A stretch of 64,000 nucleotides of DNA. Origin: Pseudoalteromonas luteoviolacea (GTDB lineage Bacteria; Pseudomonadota; Gammaproteobacteria; Enterobacterales; Alteromonadaceae). The position numbers were made by a program, and so were the translations under genes. Below the pieces are notes generated by a model, which had not been told where the DNA came from, did no database searches, and saw only the letters and a list, made by a program, of their open reading frames with translations. Location: assembly GCF_018100925.1 (NCBI RefSeq), contig NZ_JAGJEH010000004.1, positions 124,001-188,000 on the forward strand. The letters are read 5' to 3'. This document shows, piece after piece, positions 1-9,461 of this stretch. Within the stretch, counting starts at the first letter, position 1. Every line of letters starts with the position of its first letter.

Positions 1-159
1 CACTTGTTGTATGCATCCAATAAGACAACTGGCACTTATGACGTTTTCCAAGATGAAACCCATATGTCTATATTGCATCAAGGGCTTTATAAAGGCCTTA
101 GAGCGGCCTTTAAGTGCTACCCTACAACTTGTGACAAATCGGTTAAGGCAAGTAATTAG
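1..159 (+). CDS. Partial alpha/beta-hydrolase esterase (C-terminal end)
   Basis: Open from the window edge in frame 1 to a TAG at 157-159, giving 52 residues of a C-terminus. The segment DETHMSILHQGLYKGLRAAF resembles the end of putative esterases of the PF00756 type (enterobactin/bacillibactin esterase-like), where the catalytic histidine lies in a G/D-E-x-H-x-S motif; His here is residue 21. The family assignment rests on this short motif alone, so it is moderately confident. The start, signal peptide and substrate lie outside the window. Confidence 0.6.
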   Translation, partial: HLLYASNKTTGTYDVFQDETHMSILHQGLYKGLRAAFKCYPTTCDKSVKASN

Positions 160-179
160 TGACCAGTAATTGGCGGTCA

Positions 180-226
180 AGAAGCTAAGCCTCTTTCGAC
201 TTGGCTTCTGCGTTTTCTCTTTGTGT
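180..226 (+). terminator. Weak hairpin after the esterase
   Basis: About 20 bases after the esterase stop, short complementary arms (AAGCC/GGCTT, or AGAAGC/GCTTCT) are followed by a T-rich run, GCGTTTTCTCTTT. The stem is short, so this is only a candidate rho-independent terminator. Confidence 0.35.
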
Positions 227-348
227 GACAATTACAGTGTGAATCATTTCAAACCACAGAGCACTTTACCAATTTGCTTAAGCTTAGCGGATAAATGACC
301 CACTTTTATCGTATCTGTCGAGGTAAGCCGAACACCATAATAGGGTAG

Positions 349-1275
349 CTATTGTCGTTCACTAATCAAACTCAGTGCGATATCCAGCGCTTTTTCACTA
401 CTTGAAAAGTGATCGGGCACAACCCCCTGCTCGTGCCACGATATGCGCTCCTTCACACTCATCAACATGCCGCTGGTCAATGACAAAGTAATATGTTCAC
501 TGATCTGAATTAACGTTTCGATACTTGCAAGCCCCATGGTTTCCTCCCCAATAATCACCGCGCGACCTGACTCCTGTAACGCGTGAATAAACAGTTCCCA
601 CGGACCACTTACAAATGATGACGTCAAAATATATAAGGGTATATGGTCGCTAAAGCGTTCAAACTCTGGCGTTTGGATAGCATAAATCGGTTCTATTCCC
701 TTGTTTGTTTGCAACAAGCCAATTGCTTGGTCTAAATCAATGAAATACCCTAACATTGTCTGGCTCAACTCAATACTTCCCTCATCTACAGTGCGAAGAT
801 CCAATATCAAAGCGCTTGGTGTAGGTAAGCCTGAAATATGGGACGCTATCAATTCTCTATTAACTCCAAACGCAAAACTCCCTTTTAGCTCAATGTAACC
901 CACACCATCACTAGATATTTGTGATTTAACAGCTGTCTCATCATTATGTTTAGAGATCAGTTCTATGGCAAAAGTATTGTGTATTAACTCAAAGCTATTA
1001 TCACCTGTTGTCATGCGTAATGCGTTGTAAACCTCATTTTTAAACCAATGAAAATCAGCGCCATCGCGAAAACTCCCTCTATTCATTTTTGTTTTTAGTG
1101 AATCTACGGCAAGCGCTCCTTTATTCGGGTTGACATAAACATCGACCAATGAATTAGAAATAGTTTCTATTGCAATGGATACTTGATTAGCAGACATTTT
1201 TTGAGCCTGATTTGCTGACAGATTGCTCGATAGCATCAAGTAAAAGATAAACCAAATAAAGTGCTCTGATTTCAT
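349..1275 (-). CDS. S41-family (tail-specific/IRBP-like) peptidase homologue, exported
   Basis: A 308-residue protein with an N-terminal hydrophobic signal segment (about residues 5-21), so probably periplasmic or secreted. Residues 30-72 match the helical N-terminal region of IRBP-like S41 proteins. The core follows: VGYIELKGSF (about 125), a beta-strand ALILDLR (155-161), and LTSSFVSGPWE (217-227), which aligns with the S41 nucleophile region T-S-A-G/A-E and puts the likely catalytic Ser at 223. GEETMGLA (243-250) matches the family GE-T-GG. Single gene on the minus strand, convergent with the esterase. The nucleophile motif deviates (SGPWE instead of SAGE), so activity is uncertain. Substrate unknown. 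Confidence 0.7.
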   Translation of the reverse strand: MKSEHFIWFIFYLMLSSNLSANQAQKMSANQVSIAIETISNSLVDVYVNPNKGALAVDSLKTKMNRGSFRDGADFHWFKNEVYNALRMTTGDNSFELIHNTFAIELISKHNDETAVKSQISSDGVGYIELKGSFAFGVNRELIASHISGLPTPSALILDLRTVDEGSIELSQTMLGYFIDLDQAIGLLQTNKGIEPIYAIQTPEFERFSDHIPLYILTSSFVSGPWELFIHALQESGRAVIIGEETMGLASIETLIQISEHITLSLTSGMLMSVKERISWHEQGVVPDHFSSSEKALDIALSLISERQ

Positions 1276-1964
1276 TGTTGCTTTCCTTATTATTCAACGT
1301 ATTTACGACAGCAAAGCTTCGTTTTATTACCTCTGAATTACCTCTGACCAAACAACTGTTATACTTGGTGACACTGAAAAAACTAACTTAGCTGCTTTAT
1401 ATCTTGATACTAGATGAAAAATTTCAAGGCCAGACTCACAACTCCACTAACAAAACTAAGCGTTATAGGTAGTAATATCTCTGTTCAATCGGATTAAAAA
1501 CACATGAAACACCACACAATTGAGCGCGCTCAATTGTGTGATGTATATATTTCACTTGTCTTTAATTGGCAAATGATACTCTTTGAAACTTGTTTTTAAG
1601 ACAGGTAAAAAGGTTACTATTTGGATAATTTTTACCACCTGTTACCAAAGTCGCATAACCTCTTGTATTTTTTGCATTATTTATAAATTCACAGCTTATT
1701 TAACCTAAACAAAGATCAAAAAAGAAACTCACAACTGAAATATATTGTATACAATTTATTTTCATTGTTGTAAGTTAAAAAACGTTTATTACAAATTAAA
1801 TGTCGTTTAAGTATTAAATTAATAACAATAAACTACTGATAATAAAGAATATTACAATTCACAATCAAGAGGTGCTGGCAGAAATGCCAATTGTTAACTT
1901 AGGTTTAAGCTGTACCTAAAACATATCAACTGTTAACAATAAAAATAAACTACAGGAGAACAAC
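1276..1964. other. Intergenic region upstream of the metalloprotease
   Basis: A 689-base AT-rich region between divergent genes. It holds a perfect 28-base palindrome (1513-1540, listed separately) and a long AT-rich leader. Just before the protease gene there are small inverted repeats (TGGCA/TGCCA near 1877 and GTTAAC copies near 1893 and 1931). No convincing gene was found: a 27-codon ATG frame near 1414 has no ribosome binding site. Confidence 0.6.
1513..1540. promoter_or_regulatory. Perfect 28-bp palindrome
   Basis: Two 14-base arms are exact reverse complements, with core TTGAGCGCGCTCAA and no loop. It sits about 425 bases upstream of the metalloprotease start. No T-run follows, so it does not look like a terminator. 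A dimeric regulator binding site is the simplest reading. Thirteen of the 14 core bases (TTGAGCGCGCTCA) recur at 11943-11955. Confidence 0.45.
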
Positions 1965-4900
1965 ATGTTTTTATCCAAACCGGTACTAACGTTACCCAAA
2001 CTCAATTGCGTAACAATTGCGCTACTCTCTGCGATGACAACTGCAACGTCGTATGCAGGAGAAAGTTCTGAGCCACATACACACGTGAACAACATTGCAA
2101 GTATGGATGTTCAAGCTAACCATAAACATTCTGGTCAAATATGTGGTACTGACCACAATGACCAAAGTTGGTCTGCCATTCAAAAAGAAAATGTCCGTCA
2201 AGCAAATATAAGCTCAAGCTTTTCTTCGCAAATTATGAATTCACTTGCCGCTCAAGAGGACCTTGCCGCAGAAAATGGTAACGGTGTACCGGGAAGGTAT
2301 TACATTCCTGTTGTTGTACATGTTTACGGTGACAGATATAACTGTGAGACAGGCACCTACTGTCTAACTGAGCAAAAAATTATCGACGGCTTGAACAAAT
2401 CAAATGAAGACTTTTTGGGGCTAATTACAGATGATGGGCCGATAGCACCGGAATTCCAAGCAATCCGACGAAACCTTAATATCGAATTTGTACTTGCAAA
2501 AAAAGACCCCAATGGCCAGCCTACTAATGGTATTGTTCGCTACCCAGATAAAGCTGGTTACGGTAAAGGCAGTGGTAGAGATGACCAAATTGCTGCTGAC
2601 GCGTGGGACAACTTCAAGTACATGAATATTTATATTCAGCGCGACTTGTATGATGATGGTAAAACTAATAATTCAGGTGTTGCTTGGTACCCGCAATTGA
2701 GTATGTCGCAACAAGGCCTGTCTCGTGTTGTCTACAATGGTGATTATGTCGGTGCAAATACCAATGAGAACTTTCGTTCTGTATTAACCCATGAGTTTGG
2801 CCACTGGTTGAACCTACCACACACTTTTGATGGCGCTTGTACTGTTCATTCAGAAGCATTCTGTAACGCGACTGGCGATGGTTCTTGTGATACGCCGCAA
2901 ATGAGTAGTAGTATTTTACAGGACAACGCTAAAAACTGCTTAGGTCAGGCTACAAACACCGAAAACTTCATGCATTACTCTGACAACTATGCAATGTTTA
3001 CCAAAGATCAAGTAGATCGCATGACTGCTGCCCTGCACGGCCCAGCCCGTGCAACTATCTGGTCAAACACCAACTTGATTGCAACGGGTTTAGGTGAATA
3101 TACCAGTAATGCAGACCACCCTTGGGATGGCACTTCTGGCGCAGTCGTTCCACCTAAAGGCGATGTTGTACAGTCATTCACAAACCTATCTGCACAAAAA
3201 GGTGAAGTTGATAACTTTGAAATTAATGTACCTAGCGGTACCCAAGCAGTCGCATTTTATCTCGACGGATATGACGAAGACCCGGATATGTATGTCTCCA
3301 AAGGTAAAGCGCCGACTAAAAATGGTGACAACTGGGATGCAGACTTCATTTCTTTTAGAAGCCCTGGTTCTCCTGAGCTAGTAACCCTATCAGCACCTTC
3401 AAGTACCGAAAGTTATCATGCAGCAATTGATGCATATAGTACTTATTCCAACGCGACGCTCAGCATCATTGCAGGTACAGATGATACTTTATGTGCCACG
3501 TGCGAACGTGTGTTTTTAACTGAAGTCAAAGATTTAAAATCAGCAAAGGGCGCTGAGCCTAAAACTTACCAGTTCGATATACCAGCTGATGCAGTGCGCA
3601 CTGTTGCGGTTATGCCCGGTGGATATCAAGGCGATCCAGACCTATACGCCAGCATAAACTCGGTGCCAACCAAAGACAAATTTGACTGCGGTCCATTCAG
3701 CGCACCAAGATTAAGTGAATACTGTGAATTCCCAGCAGGTGGCGGCACGCTCAACTTATTGGTAGATCCATTTCTGGAATATAGCGAAGCATCATTAGTC
3801 GTTTATTATGAAAGATCTACAGATTCAGAACTGCCAATCGCGCAAGCAAACGGTCCATATAATGGCTTGATCGGTAACACTATTGCCTTTAGCAGTGCGG
3901 GTTCATTCGATTCAAATGGCAGCATTAGCAGTTACTTATGGGAGTTTGGTGATGGCAATACCTCAACAGCTGCAAACCCAACACATGCATATCAGCAAGC
4001 TAACACTTATACCGTAAAGCTGACAGTAACCGATAATGACGGTAACACCGCCAGTGATACAGCCACTGCACTAGTTAAAGCCGAAAACATCGCGCCTGTG
4101 GCAAATGCCAATGGACCATACACTGGCTCAGTAGGCAAAGATATTGAGTTTAGTAGTGCAAACTCTTCCGATCCTGATGGCAGCATCGCAAGCTATAAAT
4201 GGGAATTTGGCGATGGCCAATCAAGTACCTCTGCAAACCCTAAACATAGCTACGCCCAAGCTGGTGATTATACGGCAACTTTAACCGTCACAGATAACGA
4301 AGGTCTATCTCACTCAGCACAGACTGGCGTTACAGTCACAGGGGTGAGCTATTGCGAAGCAACCGGTAATACAAAGTATGAGTGGATTGCAAATGTACAA
4401 ACAGGTGCATTTAGCAACCCTTCCAACGCCGGTGGTTACAGTGACTTTACTGCTCAGACAATCGACGTCAAAGAAGGCGATAATCAGTTTACACTCACAC
4501 CTGGTGGCAACTATACAGAACATTGGGCTGCGTGGATTGACTTAAATGAAAACGGTCAATTTGAAGATTCTGAGCAAGTAATGAGCGATGTTTCTGGCAA
4601 AGGTGCTGTGAACGGCATAGTGTCGATCCCATCTGGTGCGGCAGGAAAAACGACGCGTATGCGTATCGCCATGAAGTACAATAGCGCCCCAACATCAGCT
4701 TGTGGAAGCATAGGTGATGGCGAAGTTGAAGACTATACAGTGACTATTAACCCCAGCTCTGTGGATAAGACTGTACCTAACGCATGCGCAACGCAAGCTC
4801 CTATTACAGGTGGCAGATTGGAGGCTGGCAAAGCCGCATGTCTTGGTGGTAATGGCACAGTTTGGCTAAGCCTACCAGAAGTGGACTCTGCACAGAATAT

Positions 4901-5129
4901 TGCAATTACAACAGCGCATGGCCAAAGTAACTTACATATTTTGTACAAAAATGGTGGCTGGCCAAGTGATAACGATAAAGATGCTGAATCAAACTCTGGT
5001 ACCAAAACTGAGTGCATTACGATTCCAGCAGGTGACCGTTACTGGTCATATCTAAAAGTCTCTGGAGATGCAACAGATACAAGTATTATCGTTGACTTTG
5101 ATAGCCTTGAATGTAGACAACAAAACTAA
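1965..5129 (+). CDS. Secreted M43-type zinc metalloprotease with PPC, PKD and GEVED domains
   Basis: A 1054-residue exported protease. The signal peptide occupies about residues 1-31. The catalytic domain (about 110-360) carries the zinc motif HEFGHWLNLPH (276-286) with the three His ligands and Glu277, and the Met-turn ENFMHYSD (333-340), as in the pappalysin/cytophagalysin family M43. Two PPC-like beta domains follow (about 400-500 and 525-620). Two PKD repeats (about 625-705 and 710-790) each contain W-E-F-G-D-G. A GEVED domain contains GDGEVEDYTV (about 905), and a last beta domain ends the protein. The PKD, PPC and GEVED modules usually aid secretion or substrate binding and may be removed on maturation. 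AGGAG lies just upstream of the ATG. Probably degrades extracellular protein such as gelatin or collagen; the exact substrate is inferred. Confidence 0.9.
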   Translation: MFLSKPVLTLPKLNCVTIALLSAMTTATSYAGESSEPHTHVNNIASMDVQANHKHSGQICGTDHNDQSWSAIQKENVRQANISSSFSSQIMNSLAAQEDLAAENGNGVPGRYYIPVVVHVYGDRYNCETGTYCLTEQKIIDGLNKSNEDFLGLITDDGPIAPEFQAIRRNLNIEFVLAKKDPNGQPTNGIVRYPDKAGYGKGSGRDDQIAADAWDNFKYMNIYIQRDLYDDGKTNNSGVAWYPQLSMSQQGLSRVVYNGDYVGANTNENFRSVLTHEFGHWLNLPHTFDGACTVHSEAFCNATGDGSCDTPQMSSSILQDNAKNCLGQATNTENFMHYSDNYAMFTKDQVDRMTAALHGPARATIWSNTNLIATGLGEYTSNADHPWDGTSGAVVPPKGDVVQSFTNLSAQKGEVDNFEINVPSGTQAVAFYLDGYDEDPDMYVSKGKAPTKNGDNWDADFISFRSPGSPELVTLSAPSSTESYHAAIDAYSTYSNATLSIIAGTDDTLCATCERVFLTEVKDLKSAKGAEPKTYQFDIPADAVRTVAVMPGGYQGDPDLYASINSVPTKDKFDCGPFSAPRLSEYCEFPAGGGTLNLLVDPFLEYSEASLVVYYERSTDSELPIAQANGPYNGLIGNTIAFSSAGSFDSNGSISSYLWEFGDGNTSTAANPTHAYQQANTYTVKLTVTDNDGNTASDTATALVKAENIAPVANANGPYTGSVGKDIEFSSANSSDPDGSIASYKWEFGDGQSSTSANPKHSYAQAGDYTATLTVTDNEGLSHSAQTGVTVTGVSYCEATGNTKYEWIANVQTGAFSNPSNAGGYSDFTAQTIDVKEGDNQFTLTPGGNYTEHWAAWIDLNENGQFEDSEQVMSDVSGKGAVNGIVSIPSGAAGKTTRMRIAMKYNSAPTSACGSIGDGEVEDYTVTINPSSVDKTVPNACATQAPITGGRLEAGKAACLGGNGTVWLSLPEVDSAQNIAITTAHGQSNLHILYKNGGWPSDNDKDAESNSGTKTECITIPAGDRYWSYLKVSGDATDTSIIVDFDSLECRQQN

Positions 5130-5144
5130 ACATCTTTCATACCC

Positions 5145-5173
5145 CCAGCACCGCAGCGTATGCTCGGTGCTGG
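5145..5173 (+). terminator. Hairpin after the metalloprotease
   Basis: A 9-bp perfect stem CCAGCACCG/CGGTGCTGG encloses an 11-base loop that can form a further AGC/GCT pair. It begins 15 bases after the stop codon. There is no U-tract, so it may act as a stabilising or rho-assisted 3' end. Confidence 0.5.
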
Positions 5174-5207
5174 CAATCAAACGACAATCTATTACTTATT
5201 CTTAGGG

Positions 5208-5588
5208 CTACAAGGATTTTTTCTTGTCGACTTTCTTAAACTTAAATATCGATTTTCCATACCGCAGGTGTAACTTAGCATCTGTTTTTAGCAACACGAT
5301 GAGCTTTATACTGTTCGTACCTCTTTGCAAAAATGAGTCCTGATTGATACTGCGAGTATGAAAAGTAATGTGATTTTCATTCAGTATGATGTTGCCTGTT
5401 TCTATTATTGGATGACGGGGATCAGTGCCGTAACAATCATTGTAAATTGAATAGCGTTCTCCTTGCAATTTCAATAAATCCGGACACTCGACATTAGACT
5501 CAACTTGCAGCCAGGCTTGCGAATAGACTGAAAAGCTAAACACGCTGACAAAAACGCTTGAAAGCATGTATACAAAATAGCACCGCAC
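5208..5588 (-). CDS. Small exported protein of unknown function
   Basis: 126 residues starting at GTG, with GAAGGA nine bases upstream supporting this start. Residues 1-24 form a hydrophobic signal peptide ending near VYS-QA. The mature part is small, with two cysteines (35 and 52) that could pair, and a basic tail (FKFKKVDKKKS). I do not recognise a family. Convergent with the metalloprotease gene. Confidence 0.5.
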   Translation of the reverse strand: MRCYFVYMLSSVFVSVFSFSVYSQAWLQVESNVECPDLLKLQGERYSIYNDCYGTDPRHPIIETGNIILNENHITFHTRSINQDSFLQRGTNSIKLIVLLKTDAKLHLRYGKSIFKFKKVDKKKSL

Positions 5589-5892
5589 TTTAGAAGTCCT
5601 TCATAAATGTTGTCCCAAATGGTTGGTTGTAAGCTAACTCTCAACCCATTTTAAACTGTACACTCAGCTTGTAAATTGTGCCACGCATGAAAGTTTGAGT
5701 TTCGTAGGTCTCAGCTTAAAACATACCGTTTATAGGTATTATCACTGGAGTGTAATCACATATCAGAGAGCGCTATTTAAACTTCCCTTCGCGCAGCGAA
5801 AATACTCAGAAATCCACCAGCGCAGCACCTATAGAATAAGTAATATTAAGCTATAATCAAACTTAGTTGCCGCTATGCATTTGTAGATAAAT
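5589..5892. other. Intergenic region, divergent promoters expected
   Basis: About 300 bases between the divergent small exported protein and the diguanylate cyclase. A short TTCGC-GCA-GCGAA hairpin lies near 5789. No gene, clear operator or repeat was seen. Confidence 0.5.
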
Positions 5893-6894
5893 ATGTCTTC
5901 TTCGATCAACCATGAGTCAATATGCTTGCCAATAACATTTGTCAATGAGTTGTCTAAATCAAAAGATTTACCAGAGACATTGGACTTGATTTCCCACTGG
6001 TTACCGCAAATTATCGATGCAGACCGGGCAAGTGTTTGCTTGCACAATGGACAAGAAGACACATTGGAGGTGTATGCTTTATACGGTAACAAAGCCATTC
6101 AAGCTAATACGATCTTGCAAATTGACAACACCATGGTTGGACGGGTATTCCAAAGCAAAACATTAGAAATAAACAATAACCTTAAGGAATCTCAAGATTT
6201 CGATTGCAGAATTTTACACGAAGGCGGGTTAAACTCATGTATGGATGTACCGCTGCAAAAATCTGGCGCATGTTTTGGCACATTAAATTTAGGCAGTTTA
6301 AGAGAAAATGCCTATCAAACACAACATGCTGTTTTACTCGAATGCATCGCTAACTGGCTGGCCAACTACCTGCACGCTCAAATGGAAATTACAGAGCAAA
6401 AGAAACGTGCCGAAACCGACCCGCTGACTAAAGCGAGCAACAGACGCTGTCTGACTATCGTAGGTAACGAGTTGCTCAATAAATGGCAGAGCGACAAGCA
6501 GCCATTTGCGATGATTATGATGGATATCGATAACTTTAAACACTTCAATGATCGGTATGGGCACAATGTGGGCGACTTGGTTTTGGTCACATTCAGTCAG
6601 GTTATTAATCAAGTTATACGCACATATGACCATTTTTTCCGCGTTGGAGGGGACGAGTTTGTAATTTTAGTCAGCGGTAATGTTGATGCAGCCGAGAAAC
6701 TAGCGGAGCGTATTCGACTTGAAGTGGCGGGCATGTCTGTTCAATACGATATTCATAACCTTCATATCACCATCAGTTGCGGTGTAACTAGCGCACAACT
6801 CCAAGATGACAGTCTCGAGTCTATTTATAACCGAGCTGATCAGGCACTTTACTTATCTAAAAAGAATGGACGAGATCGCACAACAGTAAACTAG
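5893..6894 (+). CDS. Diguanylate cyclase with GAF sensor domain
   Basis: Predicted to make cyclic di-GMP from two GTP. Residues 25-160 form a GAF domain (ADRASVCL, CMDVPLQKSG..FGTLNLG). Residues 165-333 form a GGDEF domain beginning with DPLTKASNRR (176-185) and carrying an intact active-site GGDEF at 252-256. RTYD at 243-246, five residues before it, is a complete RxxD inhibitory I-site, so product feedback is expected. There is no membrane segment, so it is a soluble cytoplasmic signalling enzyme whose GAF ligand is unknown. The upstream ribosome binding site is weak. Stands alone. Confidence 0.92.
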   Translation: MSSSINHESICLPITFVNELSKSKDLPETLDLISHWLPQIIDADRASVCLHNGQEDTLEVYALYGNKAIQANTILQIDNTMVGRVFQSKTLEINNNLKESQDFDCRILHEGGLNSCMDVPLQKSGACFGTLNLGSLRENAYQTQHAVLLECIANWLANYLHAQMEITEQKKRAETDPLTKASNRRCLTIVGNELLNKWQSDKQPFAMIMMDIDNFKHFNDRYGHNVGDLVLVTFSQVINQVIRTYDHFFRVGGDEFVILVSGNVDAAEKLAERIRLEVAGMSVQYDIHNLHITISCGVTSAQLQDDSLESIYNRADQALYLSKKNGRDRTTVN

Positions 6895-7101
6895 CGAACA
6901 CATATATCCATATCGTATTTAATGCGCTCACGATCCGATATGTCAAAATTAATGCCTTTTCGTAACTGCTCCAGTCTTCGTACATCAAATTCTTAAAGTG
7001 TACGACAGGCTATTCAACTCCTCATCGCCAAAGCCATTTAAACAAAGCAAGAGACTAATAATTTTGTTACACTGCTCGCTCAATTCTCCACGCATGTACA
7101 T

Positions 7102-7458
7102 ATGTTAGATATCCAATTAAATAGCTTTATTCGTCGTATTGAACACGCAGACACATTAAAAGCACTTATAAAGTCCAGCGGTGCTCAGCTAAGCCGAAAA
7201 GGTCGCTCAAGACACTGGAGAATACGAGGTGACTGGTCACAATTGGAAGTTATTGTTAAGCATATTCAACAACATGATGAACCCAGCTGGCAATGGGTAG
7301 TTGAAAAGTTGCACTGCAATAGGCCTAAACCAAGCCTTGAAGATTTAGTTTCGATAGTGAAGCACAACCCCACCATGACATTACACCAACTGATAGCGCA
7401 AACTGAATGCACATTGGCGGAAGCCAGAAGAGCTTTTGACGAAATAGCATGGGATTAA
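7102..7458 (+). CDS. RRF_GI-family protein (PF12614-like)
   Basis: A 118-residue protein resembling the small 'ribosome recycling factor family' proteins seen in Vibrio and Alteromonadales. The shared pattern is an N-terminal basic segment (LSRKGRSRHWRIRGDW, about 31-46), a central helix, and a C-terminal LHQLIAQTECTLAEARRAF that looks like a helix-turn-helix. Despite the family label it is much shorter than true ribosome recycling factor (about 185 aa), and I would not assign that function. The basic region and HTH-like end suggest nucleic-acid binding. Its 3' end faces the NACHT gene. Confidence 0.6.
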   Translation: MLDIQLNSFIRRIEHADTLKALIKSSGAQLSRKGRSRHWRIRGDWSQLEVIVKHIQQHDEPSWQWVVEKLHCNRPKPSLEDLVSIVKHNPTMTLHQLIAQTECTLAEARRAFDEIAWD

Positions 7459-7472
7459 CTAAAAAAGCTTTA

Positions 7473-7508
7473 ACTTGATTGAGTTCAATTCATAGAACTC
7501 AATCAAGT
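7473..7508 (-). terminator. Rho-independent terminator between convergent genes
   Basis: A 14-bp perfect stem (ACTTGATTGAGTTC and its complement) with an 8-base loop. Reading leftward it is followed by TTAAAGCTTTTTT, so it best terminates the minus-strand NACHT gene. It could also stop rightward transcription from the RRF_GI gene. Confidence 0.75.
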
Positions 7509-7583
7509 CGGCAGCGCCATTTATGTTAAACTCAGATCCTCATAACGCTACCCGCAGCATACGGAGGCCCGACTCCTGCTTAG

Positions 7584-9461
7584 TTACGCAATGCATGTTA
7601 TCTTTTCTGCAAAATCCCCACTCGGTATTCTCAGTTTCGTTTTCAGCCTATACTCGTCGTGCTGCTTGATCCTCTTCATTACTATCGTGCCATCAGAGCC
7701 TTCAGCTTCCAACTCATAGTATGAAGTCATTATCTCTACATTACAGTTCTCAAGCATTTTTTCCATCAAAGAAAAGTATTCTCTATCATCAATTCTTTGG
7801 CTTAACAGGGTATAAGATGCCAAGACCAAATCTTCACTGGGGTAAAAATCGGGCCTTTCTTGTGATAGGCGACTTGTAAATGCATTGTAGAAGGAGTTAG
7901 AAAGAACTCCTCTATAAAATACACCAAGAATTATATCCGTGAAGTATAGGCTAGGATTAGATGAGATCGAAGTCGCAATTGCCAGCTCAGAACCTAGCAG
8001 TTCTATATACTTTTTAACGCGCTCTAAAGATGGAAGTTTAACTAAATATTCGGCCGTTAAATATTCCTGTAATGACTTATGGGCAAATTCATACTGTAAA
8101 TAACCTGTCTGTAAAAACAAACCTGTATGGGACTCAATTTCATTCGCAGCCAAAACACTTTGCTCTTTAGGCAGTCCGAAGTTTCCACATATGGAAGAAT
8201 ACGCGTCAATCAACTGCTGTTGATTAAAGACACCAGTATTACCATGAATGGTTAAGTAATACGACAGGTGATTTAGAAACTCAAATTTCCTATCCGGTTC
8301 AAATTTAGCATACCGAGACTCTCTATTTATTGAGCGTTGACCATCCCACTCTTCGAGCATGAGATTTACAACTTTTCTATACACAGTTTTCGGCCTGTCT
8401 GGAATATTACCTGTTCTCTCATAAATAGCGCACAGGTGTGCTAATGAAAGTGGCTTAATTGCAGTATCAGAAAATGGACTGCTATTGATATCTTGCACAA
8501 ACTTTATTGCCTTATTCTCTTCCTTTATCCAGTTTCTTGCAAAGCACAGGATCTGATCTTGATTTAAAGATGATATTTCGAAGTCCGTTGTATGATCAAG
8601 GGTGTAATTAAACTCCCCGGTCCTACAAGTAATTATTATTTTGGACTCTCTGCAATTTTGAGCCAGTTTCCTTATTTCTTTTAAGGTTGAATCTTTTTGA
8701 GATTGTGTTGGCAATTCATCAAATCCATCGAGAATCAAAATAGGCTTAAGTTCGTTTATCACAGCATATATTGACTCCTCTTTCCAAGACTCACTAATTT
8801 GGGACTCAGAGGGCTCGGATGCATAAATATCAAGCTTTAACAAATCACAGAGGTGGGATTTAATAATTTCATGCGACCCTTTTGTATTAAGATCCCTGAA
8901 GCGGATTAACACCGGAAAGCTATATTGACTATTAACAAAACCGCTAAAGAAATTTGAGCACAACTTTTTCATAGAAGTTGTCTTTCCCGCTCCTGGTTGC
9001 CCAAGAACGACCGCGTGCTTGTCATCTGAAAAAAGGGCTTCTTGTAATGGTTTTACTGTGTACCTTTCTGATCTGTCGAAATGCGTCCTCAGTGGCATCA
9101 GATAGGTATCTAGCTCAACGTAAATATCACTTAGCTTTTTTTCTCCTTGTAAATCTTTAAAGCCAATAAAACCAGACCACTCTTTAACCAAACTCAAGTG
9201 CTTTTTTAAGCTCTGACTTACCTCATCTTCTTCCATTAAAATCTCAGCGTTAAACTGTTCATTTGGAAGGAGTGCTATGGCTTCTAACTCTTTTATTGTC
9301 AGACCTAGGCTTTTTTTGTCCTTACGTTTTTTCTGGTCGTTCTCTTTCTTCCTTTTTGCTTCAAGAAGCTCAGAGTTTTTTTCTTTTACTCTGGTACCCA
9401 GAATATCTTTCGCAACAGATATTCCAGCTTTAATAAGTTCTGATAAGGCCACTTCAAGCAT
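7584..9461 (-). CDS. NACHT-domain NTPase, candidate NLR-like antiphage protein
   Basis: A 625-residue STAND ATPase. Residues 1-130 are an N-terminal region with a highly charged, coiled-coil-like stretch (about 24-52). The NACHT module shows Walker A GQPGAGKTT (154-162), Walker B LILDGFDEL (242-250) with the Asp-x-x-Asp-Glu form typical of NACHT, and sensor ITCRTGEF (277-284). Then come the helical winged-helix part (PLSLAHLCAIY, about 340; FAHKSLQEYLTAEYL, about 470) and about 140 C-terminal residues with no repeats that I can recognise. Bacterial NACHT proteins of this size have been shown to protect against phage. The defence role here is inferred from family; no nuclease, TIR or protease effector is visible. 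AAGGAA precedes the ATG. Monocistronic. Confidence 0.85.
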   Translation of the reverse strand: MLEVALSELIKAGISVAKDILGTRVKEKNSELLEAKRKKENDQKKRKDKKSLGLTIKELEAIALLPNEQFNAEILMEEDEVSQSLKKHLSLVKEWSGFIGFKDLQGEKKLSDIYVELDTYLMPLRTHFDRSERYTVKPLQEALFSDDKHAVVLGQPGAGKTTSMKKLCSNFFSGFVNSQYSFPVLIRFRDLNTKGSHEIIKSHLCDLLKLDIYASEPSESQISESWKEESIYAVINELKPILILDGFDELPTQSQKDSTLKEIRKLAQNCRESKIIITCRTGEFNYTLDHTTDFEISSLNQDQILCFARNWIKEENKAIKFVQDINSSPFSDTAIKPLSLAHLCAIYERTGNIPDRPKTVYRKVVNLMLEEWDGQRSINRESRYAKFEPDRKFEFLNHLSYYLTIHGNTGVFNQQQLIDAYSSICGNFGLPKEQSVLAANEIESHTGLFLQTGYLQYEFAHKSLQEYLTAEYLVKLPSLERVKKYIELLGSELAIATSISSNPSLYFTDIILGVFYRGVLSNSFYNAFTSRLSQERPDFYPSEDLVLASYTLLSQRIDDREYFSLMEKMLENCNVEIMTSYYELEAEGSDGTIVMKRIKQHDEYRLKTKLRIPSGDFAEKITCIA

